Assembly (NCBI GenBank): GCA_900618795.1
Contig: UYJD01000006.1
Coordinates: 1,038,658-1,102,657, forward strand
Origin: Cyanodermella asteris
Lineage: Eukaryota; Ascomycota; Lecanoromycetes; Ostropales; Stictidaceae
Length of the DNA stretch: 64,000 nt
Reading direction: 5' to 3'
Positions 1-9,778 of the stretch are shown one piece after another (position 1 is the first letter of the stretch; each line of letters begins with the position of its first letter). The translations under genes and the position numbers were made by a program. Below the pieces are notes generated by a model, which had not been told where the DNA came from, did no database searches, and was given only the letters and a program-made list of their open reading frames with translations.

Positions 1-1906
1 TGCTGACCTGGCAAGGTCCAAGTCCAGTCAATCGTCTAACGTCGCCAAGGTTCATAGCTCTGCTGTTCTGGACTCACCGTCTACAGACAACTTGCGCGTG
101 CTGGCTGAAGCTGCCGAGCAATCACCAGCCACCAACTGTCCGTTTGAGGGGTCTTCATCCTTTGCCGAACAAGCCATTCATGCTAGCCGCATGGTCGGTG
201 TAGATGTTGAACCACTTAACGGGGCCTCTGGTGCCTCACATCCTGACTCCATCTTGACAGCCATCGAGTCTCAAACGGTGCCAGATTGCCACGAATACTG
301 CTTTCGGGGCAACCCTCAACGGAATCGAGACATGCAGTTAGAGATGCCTCCTGCCTCGTTCGTTCTTGACTTGCTTAAGGAGCTCAAGAGACGACCGAGC
401 AAGGTGTTCCTGGCCTATTGCATGCACTTGCTGGTACCCAACTTGGAGGCGCTTTGTCAAGCTGCCTACTTTCCGATTGAGCCGATGTCCTTCGGTGCTT
501 TGGCGACAATGTACGGCATGCTGTACTACCTAGCCTCGGATTTGTGTATCGAGCCCGAAAATCCACTGGCGAAGAAATACAACTATGAAAATTATTCGAA
601 GCTACTGGAGAAGAACTTTCACTTTGCGTTGGAAAACTACTCTGTCGTCGTCACTCCGACAGATGATAACATCAAGGCATTGTGTATTGGAGTAAGTAAA
701 ATGGCTTATACCCGCATCCTTTGCTGACATCTGTAGATCATGAAGGCGCATTCTGACACCAAGCCTCTTTTGTGCTGGAGCCTGACCTGTGCAGCAGCCC
801 GACAAGTCCTCGGCTTGGGTTACCATCGCGAATCGACTTTCAACGACTTGTCAGACGCCCAGTCCGAGACGGGACGCGCACTATTCTGGTTCGTCTACGT
901 CTTCGATAAATGTCTAGCCTTGAGATTGGGTCGGACACCCAACATCCAAGACTATGACATTGATGTCAAGTGGTACAAAGTGTCCGATGATCCCGCGGTT
1001 GCTCCTTACGAGCGGACAAACATTCATTTCGCAAAGCTGGCACGTATCTCGGGCCTTATCTACGAGAGGTTGTATTCTCTGGGGGCTTTGCGAGCGCCGC
1101 TTGAAGATCGTACGGCAAACGTACAGAAACTATCGGCTGAGCTGCATCATTGGTTTGAGGAGTGGAAACTGGTAGGTGATGTGCTGAACCTTCAACTCGC
1201 TGATGCTGACATGGCGATGTAGTTTGATAATTCTCAAGCGGCATATAGTCACTGGTTCGATGCCTGCTTCAATATTGTGGAGCCCATCTACTACGCCACA
1301 CAGGCTCTGGTGCATCGCGCGTCGTCCACCCCAGGTACTTCGGCAGAGATTACTTCGACCTGCTACGAAGCGGCACGTCAAAGCCTCCAAGCGTATCTGG
1401 AAGCCTTCAAGTCCATGAAAGGGGAGTCTTCATACCTGTACACTCACTGTTTTGTAGACGAGATCATGTTCTACACATCCCTGACGCCACTCATCATCAT
1501 TTTTCTACACACCATCACAAAGCCCAATTACAGTGATGTGGACCTCCTGATAAAATGCCAAGAAACCCTCGAACACCTGAAGTCGCATTCCAAGGAGACC
1601 GCAAGAGTGCTTCGAGTATGCAAAGTCTTCTGCCGAATCGCAAGATCAAGGCTCCAAGCCGCAAGCACTTCGAGTCAGAGTGCCACCAGCTCCGTATCAT
1701 CCGGAAGTGGACCACTCAGCAACCTCCACAAGGCTATTCAAAGCTCGACCTCCAGTGACTGGAGTTCGGTCAGTCATGACGAGTTCGGAAGCTTCAGCAC
1801 GCCAGAGGACTTTGACATCAATCAGATGAATGCATTTTTTACTGGCTGGCTTGAGCAAGATCGCATGCCGACGGAGCTGTTCGACATGGACTTTGTCAGC
1901 CATTGA
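1..1906 (+). CDS. Zn2Cys6-type fungal transcription factor, C-terminal part (5' end outside window)
   Basis: Nuclear regulator of the fungal-specific transcription factor class. The reading frame is open from base 2, so the start and the presumed zinc cluster lie upstream of the window. Three exons fit: up to 691, 737-1171 and 1223-1906, with introns 692-736 (GTAAGT...TAG) and 1172-1222 (GTAGGT...TAG), both phase 0. The fungal_trans (PF04082-like) middle region is recognisable by the stretch after the first intron: an alanine-rich helix followed by LGLGYHRE, then GRALFWFVYVFDKCLALRLG and NIQDYDID, which is the usual order in this family. The C-terminal third is serine-rich and ends in an acidic, hydrophobic tail (FDMDFVSH) typical of activation regions. 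The DNA-binding domain cannot be seen, so assignment to Zn2Cys6 rather than C2H2 plus fungal_trans is inference. The target pathway is unknown. Confidence 0.85.
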
Positions 1907-2206
1907 TATCATCCATTGAATGGCCAAGACGGAACCTATTCCCTGATTGTATCCAACACCACGTTATCTTGATCCTAAACGACCTTTTTCAATGAGGCTA
2001 TTCGACGCGCACACTGAATGCTACCTGGACGGTACGTTGATGAAATTCAATCGTTTGTTTTGTGGCATCCGACGCCATGGCCACCGATATTTGTCGCCCT
2101 CAAGTCACTGGGGCCGTTCGACGTGAGGCTTTTCGGTCATCAGTGTGATGTACTTCTAAAGCGGAACGCCAACGATCCAAACTCGCGGCTCTCAACTCCT
2201 TATGCG
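1907..2206. other. Intergenic, 3' flanks of two convergent frames
   Basis: Follows the stop of the regulator. A plus-strand open frame begins near 2018, but it runs antisense to the minus-strand frame and has no family signature. Nothing else is seen. Confidence 0.5.
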
Positions 2207-2989
2207 CTAGCGCTCGAACCATTCCATTCTCGGATCTTGGACGCAATCGTTGCGCAACAAGGCGTCAATGTCGTTTTGAACCCTTTCTGCCAACCCGGCC
2301 GCAAGCCCAACAGGCTGATTGAGACGGTTCAAGTCGACTCCAGACCGGACCATTTGCACTGGGCAGTGTGGAGCAGCTGTACCATAACGCCATGGTCCAC
2401 CATTTTGCCGCTGGTTTGCTTGGGCACGGCTACGGATGGGCGCCATTTCGGGGCCGGTCCTACTCCAGCGTCGATCCTCCTGCCAGGCCTTAAGGGCAGT
2501 TGAGGTGTGCAGTGGTGGCAGCGGCATAACGTTGCCTTCTTCCGCAGCATTAGTGCCAAACCGAGTTTGTTCACCGGACTCGCTTGGTCTATCTGCCTGC
2601 CCCACCCGGTAGTTGGATGCCGGTCGAACTGCTATCGGTCGGTAACTCGTCCCAGCGTCTTCGGGCTCATCAGTCACTTGTGAGACTGTTTGTTCCTCTG
2701 AGGACACCGACTGCTCATTTGCTGCAGTCTGAGCGGTCGGTCTCTCAGAGATCTGTGAGACTGGTTGTTCCTCCGAGAGCTCAGACTGCTCTATCGCTGC
2801 TTGGTATGGTGATAGAGCTTCTGTCAATATATGGGCTGACCTTGGCTCTGGTGATGGTGGTGAAACGAAATGAAGCGAACGCTCGGTACACGCTGGCTGG
2901 ATACCATTTGTCAAAGTCGGTGTGGTCTCTGCTGTCGCTATGTTTGGAAGGGGGGGATAGATGTCCATCGCGGTTGCTTCGTCGTTCAT
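2207..2989 (-). CDS. Hypothetical protein, possibly lineage-restricted
   Basis: An uninterrupted frame of 260 residues from an ATG at 2989. The same frame stays open a further 63 bases upstream without another ATG, so an upstream exon is possible; I could not find a phase-compatible donor in the next upstream ATG frame (3274). No domain is recognised. The middle holds two imperfect copies of a Glu/Ser/Gln-rich segment (core SEEQxVSQ) about 25 residues apart, mirrored as a roughly 38-bp direct repeat in the DNA near 2680-2717 and 2754-2791. The composition is disordered (Pro, Ser, Glu). No signal peptide or membrane segment is seen. It could be a young orphan gene or a chance open frame; the opposite strand also has a 161-codon frame. 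Confidence 0.35.
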   Translation of the reverse strand: MNDEATAMDIYPPLPNIATAETTPTLTNGIQPACTERSLHFVSPPSPEPRSAHILTEALSPYQAAIEQSELSEEQPVSQISERPTAQTAANEQSVSSEEQTVSQVTDEPEDAGTSYRPIAVRPASNYRVGQADRPSESGEQTRFGTNAAEEGNVMPLPPLHTSTALKAWQEDRRWSRTGPEMAPIRSRAQANQRQNGGPWRYGTAAPHCPVQMVRSGVDLNRLNQPVGLAAGLAERVQNDIDALLRNDCVQDPRMEWFER

Positions 2990-4265
2990 GAAGATGTGGA
3001 AGTCACGATGCCGGGTATACTTTCGGTCAACTTCTATTACTCGTCTTTGCAAGCGGTGAAGACATCAGAACAGAATAGAAGACCAGAGAATACGCATCTT
3101 TATGGCGACCTTCTGAGCAGTCGATATTGCAATTCCATATCGCGACCTTGGTGGTGAACAACGAGATGCAACCGGCCCACTGGCTGGGACAGAGAGCTTT
3201 ACCAATCCCGTATAGAACTTCTCGCCGGTCCGGGGATTCCGACGCGACAATTCCTGAAATGCAAATGCCGCCATGGTCTTCGAAAACGTGCTCGACTTTC
3301 AGAATTATCGATATTTCTCCCTGTCGATCCAGTTGCCCGATGCGGGTATGATCCCAGGCATTTCCCTGGTGCCGTTGAGCCTGACCAAGGCGCATGGTGC
3401 TTTGACATGCCCATTCAGGAAGTGTTCAGTAGCATTATCACTTTCTCGACGGAAAGTGCCCGCTTCAACGCGATGCAGCAGACTCAGATATCTGTCGCAA
3501 GAAGTGACCGGCATCAGAACACAGCCCATGGCAGAGTGTCAGTGCATTAAGTCTACTTTCTCATACAACGTTCATTCGGTACCCCTCAGATGTATATTTG
3601 ACGAGAGTGCAAGCAGGTAGTGATGAGAGTACCGTCATGACTACTCACATATTTTTGCCAAATAGTAATGTCAAGTACAATTCAAGCAACAATTCAAGCA
3701 ACAATCAAACAAGCTTATGCTTCATCCCTCTTCCAAGATGTGACAAAGTGTCCCGCCGGCTTTCTTCTGTCAGTGTTCGTTGCGTCCAACACGTTTGCCA
3801 CTGACTTTGGGATATGATCGGCCGCACATTTCTCCAACTACTTTGTTGGCTGGACATAATACGCAAATCCCAGGTTCACGGGCGCACCAAAAAGGCACCC
3901 AACAGTTCAACGGCAGAAATCCGGCACAAGCATCGCTGGAACGATAGTCATTATGTCGTTGAAAGCCACCAAGCAGCGGGCAAGCATGCGATATTATAAA
4001 TTCTATTGTGGACACACGATTTTTTTATAAGATGCGCCACAGAGCCCGTTCTTAATCTTCGCACAGAAGAGAAATTACTCGAATTACAGGTATTAGCCAC
4101 CATTCGAAAGTCACGCTCGTTGACGAGGCCTGTGTTCGGTTCTCGCACGGCGTTGCGACATTTCGAAGACGATAGCATCTCGGAGAGAGAGCGACCTTCG
4201 CGCATGAGCTGTGGAAGCATCTATAAACCGACCACGAAAAGTCGCGGGGACCAGCTTGCTCAATT
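2990..4265. other. Intergenic region with a short tandem repeat
   Basis: No convincing gene. Overlapping minus-strand frames at 3027-3414 do not join with consistent splice phases. A 12-bp unit (ACAATTCAAGCA) is repeated about 2.4 times at 3677-3705. The right end is the 3' flank of the hydrophobin gene. Confidence 0.5.
3677..3705. repeat. 12-bp tandem repeat, 2.4 copies
   Basis: Two perfect copies of ACAATTCAAGCA followed by a five-base partial copy. It lies in non-coding sequence. Confidence 0.8.
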
Positions 4266-5137
4266 TCATAAGTTGAGCGGCGTGCAAGCGAGATTGAGAA
4301 GGCCCTGTCCAACATTAGCAACCACTCTCATAGTCAAAACCCGTTTCGACTTACATTCTCATCACCTGTACAGCATGCGGCGGTATTGCCACCACACGTA
4401 CTCTGCAAGATGCCGTTCGCACCAATGATATTCACCGGAACCCGATCGCAGTTCCCGCCGAGGAGGTGAGCGAGCGGAGCACCTCCAAGGCTTCCAAGAG
4501 CGCTGCCTGAGCCCGAGCTGTTGCAGCAAGCAACTACCTGTCCATTACCGCACTGAGAGTTGCCTTTAGATGAGGGAGACTCGACCGGACGAGCGGGCAC
4601 GACGACCGCGGAAGTAGGGACGAGAGCCTTGTCGCTGGAGAGGCGGCCGGGGACTACGACGATGGGTGAGGCTTCTGGGATGATAGCGGCTGCAGTCGTC
4701 GCAGGAACAAGGACGCTAAGGAAGGTGGTGGGGTGGATGGCGGGAAAGGATGCTGCGATATAGCTGGGGATTGCGTATCTGACTGGAAGAGCGACGGTGA
4801 CCGTTGGTTTAATGACTGGGATTGTGACTTCGGGGATGGTGTATTCGGGAAAGTCGGTGATGGGATCGATGGTGGTGAAGGGGATCTCAGAGTCAAGGGT
4901 GAGAGTGTCAATGGCTGGCACTGTTGCTTTGGGGAGATCGGTAATCAATGGAGAGTCGATCGAGGTGACGGGTTCAATGGTCACCGGGTTCACGACCGTG
5001 AGAGTCGGCACGATGGGGACGACATTGACAAGGCTCTGACTGTACTTGGGAGGCTGAACGATTGGCGTTCCATATACCGGTACAGCAGCCATGGGGCTGG
5101 TGACCAAAGGAACGATTAAGACAGCGACAGCAGCCAT
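4266..5137 (-). CDS. Class I hydrophobin with long Pro/Val/Thr-rich N-terminal region
   Basis: Secreted surface-active cell-wall protein that self-assembles at air-water interfaces. Exon 1 is 5137-4355, intron 4354-4305 (GTAAGT...CAG, phase 0) and exon 2 4304-4266, giving 273 residues. The intron is needed to supply the eighth cysteine. The eight cysteines are C196, CC204-205, C230, C248, CC255-256 and C268, with spacings 7-24-17-6-11, which fits class I hydrophobins. The N-terminus (MAAVAVLIVPLVTSPMAA) is signal-peptide-like. Unusually, about 175 residues rich in Pro, Val, Ile and Thr separate it from the hydrophobin core; most class I proteins total about 100 residues. This may be an extended or glycosylated stalk (inference). 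The frame is open upstream through the minisatellite but has no other ATG before a stop, so 5137 is the best start. It shares an 1.8-kb divergent upstream region with the Vid30-like gene. Confidence 0.88.
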
Positions 5138-5190
5138 GTCGTGTAAAGGTCCTATGACGAGTAGCTGGAATGAATGAGAGTGAAGGAGCG

Positions 5191-5289
5191 AATGCAGCGA
5201 ATGCAGCGAATGCAGCGAATGCAGCGAATGCAGCGAATGCAGCGAATGCAGCGAATGCAGCGAATGCAGCGAATGCAGCGAATGCAGCG
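5191..5289. repeat. 9-bp minisatellite, 11 perfect copies, upstream of hydrophobin
   Basis: Eleven perfect copies of AATGCAGCG in tandem, with partial units at both ends (5186-5190 and 5290-5292). It ends 54 bases upstream of the hydrophobin ATG, so it lies in that gene's promoter or 5' leader. The unit length is a multiple of three, so all frames through it stay open and create spurious repetitive frames on both strands. Perfect identity suggests recent expansion or slippage. Confidence 0.97.
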
Positions 5290-5292
5290 AAT

Positions 5293-6962
5293 TGACCTAG
5301 TCAAACGCGAGCTTCTGTCATGGCTCTTATACACCTTCAACATCGCAACCGCGCTCCTGGTATAGAAGATCATTTTCGCAATCTCCAAGCGTAGCGAGAT
5401 AGTCATGATCGAGAAATCCACCTTACCTTCGCTTACGATGCCATGATCATCTAAAAACAAGAACAGAAGCCAAAAGCAAATGGAGACCAGTTGCCGAGAA
5501 GCTCATCTCCCGAGTTGAAGCTCAATGGGCGAACGAGCTGTAATTTGGTCATGCAGGGGTCATTTCTAAGGCTTGTATTGAAGTAACGGTGTCTCACGTA
5601 CGGCCCGCTCCGAGACAAGACTTCATAGCGCATTTTCGAAAGTATATGGCTCGGCGACCGGCAGAGGGCAACGCTGGAGCAAAGTACTATTCGGTAATGC
5701 GTCAAATCTGAGGGTTTCGACCTGCATGCGGCGAAGCATTGGCCACAAGATCAGTGTTCTCGGCGTAGAGGTCCAATTCAAGCGTCCATGACGACCCAAG
5801 AAGCGTGCTTTGGGATCCGAGGAAAGTATCTAAGCGCGAAAGGGAGATAGGAGGGCGCATCATGCGAGGTCCAGCTTCTTCCGATAGGTTGCATTAGTGA
5901 ACCTGAGCTCAACTGAAGTAGGTCGACCAACAATTAGCAATCGCGTCCGGCAAGGCAGTTAACAGCTTTCCGGTCTGCTAACAAGCGTTGGACCTTCTCC
6001 TTGCTCAGATGGAGAGTCTTGTGACAGTATAGCTTCCGAGAGCTCCGAAGCACGGCTCCATACCGAGGAAGTTATTCAAAGCCATACAACAGATCCGGAG
6101 TGGAGAGACACGAAATTCCTCCAGCGTGTCAACAGCGACAACAGTAGAGGCAGATGGGAGTCTTAACAGGCTAGGCCCACATTATCGATTGACAGGAACA
6201 TCCTTCAAGGTCGAGAAGGCATATCCAAGGCTGCTGAACAGTCAAATATGCGTGGTTTGTTCTGTAGTAATCAGTGCATCGAGCGGCGAGCAAGTCACTC
6301 GGCAGTTGAGGACGCGTCACTATAGAAACAAGCCTTCCCACCAAGCAAAGCAAGACTCGTTGTCCTCGCGAGGAACGAGCGGTAGCATCACAACATGAGT
6401 GACACGCATGCGTGATCGTTGTGGATGGAATACTGTAGCACGAGTGCGGGGAGAGTTGAGTTGAAGCGCGGCTCCGACTCGCGTTTCCGCCATCGCGCCC
6501 AAGCTCGGACGTGCCGAACCGACCGACTGAACGACTGCTAATCCGACCTCAAGCTGCGTTCTCTGCTGGACATGGACATCCTACCCTCAATGCTCACTGC
6601 CCAGACCCGCGGATGATGACCGTTTCCGATGTATGCGTCTGACCGGCCAGCTGTCTGCATTGTGAGTCGCGGAAGCTGCCCGCCGCTCCCAGGTACGCCG
6701 GCCATTGGCGACACCACCAACTGCACGCGATCAAGCTCTGCGTCTTCACCCGACACTCGTTTCGTCTCATCTTGAGCTCTGTCCATCAACATACCTCTTC
6801 GCAGCATCAGCCCTGTTCGACCCTTGTCCTTTCTAGCTATCCTCTGTCCTCGGCGGGGACCAGCGGCCCTATCACCCGATCCCATCGACATCATCCCTCC
6901 TCCGCATCTCAACTTGCGATCAACATTGATAACGACAGAATCTGCACCCACCTCCGGGCGAC
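5293..6962. other. Divergent intergenic region, hydrophobin and Vid30-like genes
   Basis: About 1.7 kb between the minisatellite and the Vid30-like ATG. It must hold both promoters. No gene is supported; the minus frame at 6538-7359 is antisense to the Vid30-like gene and has no family signature. The last 150 bases before 6963 are pyrimidine-rich, as in a 5' leader. Confidence 0.55.
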
Positions 6963-9161
6963 ATGAATCGTCGCCCGTCGTACGCCTCAGTAGCAGCTGG
7001 AGGCGGCAGATCCAGTCTCTCTCGCAGGTCCGGCATGTTTGCTCGCGGTGTCGGCAGCGGCGCCAGCAGCAACCCGAGCAGCGATCCGCTGAGCCCCTCT
7101 GACGACATGCACGACGGCGAGACTGCATCGCAGCTTCCCCAATCCAACAATTCAGAGCCTCCAATCGTAAGGCTAGGCCAGGTACAACAGCCGGTGCACT
7201 TGAATGCTGGGAGTGGTCTCGAGGCAAGCTCGGCCGCAGTGGAGGGGCCCATGCACAATCGCAACCGATTTGCGCAGCTTTGGGAGCACGAGATGGAACG
7301 CAACGATAACATGGCATTATACGGAAGGCATACGACCTACGGTCCTGGTCAAGATTCATTCTTCATGCCCGCCTACCTACAGGGATCCAGGTATATGCGG
7401 AAACGAGTCGACAGGCAGATTGCAAGAGATGCAGCTCGGAAAGAGGCTGAGGCAGCCAATGGTCATTTCAGCAGTCGATCATCAAGATCGTCAAGTACGA
7501 CGAACCTTGCCGCGCACAAGATAGTTCCGTCTCATCGTGGCATGACATATGAGGTGGTCGAGGCCAGACCACCAGAAGACGATCCGGACTGCGCACCCTT
7601 GCCCTCCAAATGGAAGGATGGTGATTTGCAAAGCTTCGAGCACGGGCTAGGACTTAAATGGCCAACAGTACCACCTCCTAATACCGATTATCTGTCAACG
7701 CAAGGTGACTGTCAGATCCCACCAGAGTGCGGAATCTACTACTTTGAAGTCCGGATAGAACATCTAGCCAAGGGCGGAGCGTTCGTGGCCGTTGGTATGT
7801 CGAAGGGAAAATTGGATCTGAAAAAGCTACCGGGTTGGGAGGCGCAATCATGGGCATGGCATGGTGACGATGGCCTAAAGTTCGGTTGCGGTCATCCGGC
7901 AGCAAACTACGATAAGTCGTATGGCAAAGGGGACACCATCGGATGCGGTGTGAACTTCTGGACAAGGACTCTTTTCTTCACACGAAATGGTCGTCGGCTC
8001 GATGACGCTTTCAGAGACGTTCCCCACACTCAGCTATACCCGCACGTCGGGATGAAAGCGTTGGGTGGCTCAGTCATCGTTAACTTCGGGCAGGAACCTT
8101 TTAAGTATAATATCGTGGACGAGGTGAAGCATCATAAGGACAGATTGACGAAGGAGATCATCTCGACCCCTCTGACGAACGTTCTCCAGGGGAGGACAGA
8201 AGACAACTTTGTAAAAGAACTTGTCGCACAATTTCTAAGGCATGGAGGTTACGTGGAGACTGCCAAGGCGTTCATTAGCGAGGTTCGGACCGAACACCAC
8301 GCACTAGGTACAGCAACAACAATAACCGGCAACGCAGCAGCGGAGGACATTGATGCTGCGCAGAGACAACGAATCCTGAGTGCGGTCCTCGCCGGCGACA
8401 TGGACCGTGCCATCAAGTGCACACAGGATTTCTACCCGGATGTGCTCGATCACAATCCGATTATACACTTTCGTCTCAAAGCTGTGCGATTTCTGGAGGT
8501 TGTGCGGCAAGTCACCAGCATTGGTCGACCCGAATCCCCCGACGCGCCAGTTTCCGTAAACCCACTCAAGAAGGAGAAGGCAAAGGCCACGCTTCCTGGT
8601 GGCAGTGCGATGGACATTGACCAGGGACAAAACGAGTCCACCATGTTACCACTTACAGCTAATGTCTCGAGATCGATATCGTGGCCGGCCGAGCTTCTCG
8701 ACGAGAATGACCCAATGGAGACGTCCAATGGCAACATCTCGGCACAAGGTCCAACTATTTCCGGCGACCCGTTCCAGGATCTTCAGATGGCGATTGCAGA
8801 AGGGCAGCGATTAAGTGAAGAGTACGACAGGGACCAAAGACGAGAGATTCGGGATGTCATGCGACATATCAAAGGCATCTGGGCGTACGAGGATCCGACG
8901 CGCAGCAAAGAGGTGGGATACTTATTCAAGCAGAATGAACGCGTCAAGGTCGCAGAGGAGTTGAATGGTGCGATACTCGGTCAGTCAGGGTCTCTTCATG
9001 TCTTCTAAAGAAAGCTTGCTAACGTTGAAATAGTGGACATGGGCAAGGCTCCAGTTGCTGCCATAGAGCGAATGGCACAACAGACCGAGGTCCTGGTTGA
9101 CACCATCACTGCTTCTGGCCACGCAGGGGCATTCATCAATCTCGAGCGCGATTTGCAGTAG
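6963..9161 (+). CDS. VID30: RanBPM/Vid30 (Gid1) homolog, SPRY-LisH-CTLH-CRA subunit of GID/CTLH E3 ligase
   Basis: Scaffold subunit of the GID/CTLH ubiquitin ligase, which in yeast targets gluconeogenic enzymes for degradation. Exon 1 is 6963-8979, intron 8980-9033 (GTCAGT, branch GCTAAC, ...TAG, phase 1) and exon 2 9034-9161, giving 714 residues. Order: disordered Ser/Arg-rich N-terminus (1-230); SPRY domain at about 257-376 (starts IYYFEVRIEH, includes KGDTIGCGVNF and LFFTRNGRRL); LisH at about 415-445 (FVKELVAQFLRHGGYVETA); CTLH at about 462-516; CRA region at about 604-714. The spliced second exon supplies the final CRA helices (VDMGKAPVAAIERMAQQTEV...). The order and complete set of domains identify the RanBP9/10-Vid30 family. 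Ligase membership is from family knowledge. Shorter than yeast Vid30, which has longer insertions. Confidence 0.95.
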
Positions 9162-9778
9162 GTTGCGAATGAAGATGGAAGCGGAGAGGGCATTGTCCCA
9201 GAGAAAGGGCCTCCCTCCTGGTCCAGCATGTGCTCATTCACTTTTAAGCATTGACGGAGTTGTGGATCACTGGCGTTTTGATGAGGCGCTCGACAAGACC
9301 TTTTTGAGCTCATCAATTCTGGAATGTATATACGTATTACACTTGAGCTAGTCCGGCGTGTCATTGATGGCGTGCGGAACGGGATGGTACTCTGGCCGGC
9401 ATGGCAATTGGGATAGGAAAGATCGGCAAGCAGCTTCAGATCAGAAGCAAATGCAAATCAGTCAACGGAGGTAAATCAGTAGTATTCAAGTGTATTTGGC
9501 TCGGGGCATAAGCGGACTCCAAACTATGTACGTCTTGGCCGTGATCAGTCGTTGTCCAAGACTTTGAACGCCATCATCAGCCCATGTGCTGTTTCTCCGA
9601 TACCAACAGAAGCACCCCGGAGCAACGCCAGTCGCCGCTCGTTTTCCAGTTACCACTCCATATACTCCACCTTTTCCCATATTCCGTCTTTCAAGACAGT
9701 AACCGCAATTCAACGCCAATTCTCGGTATGTGCCATGCGAGTCCACCCGCGTCCATCCGACGAAGTGACTGCATCCTC
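9162..9778. other. Intergenic between convergent genes
   Basis: 3' flanks of the Vid30-like gene and the Zn2Cys6 gene. Open frames here (for example 9486-9827 minus) have no recognisable signature. Confidence 0.6.

Noticed and set aside
5152-5460. Open frames rich in Arg-Cys-Ile (minus) and Met-Gln-Arg (plus)
   Set aside because: They are translations of the 9-bp minisatellite, which keeps every frame open.
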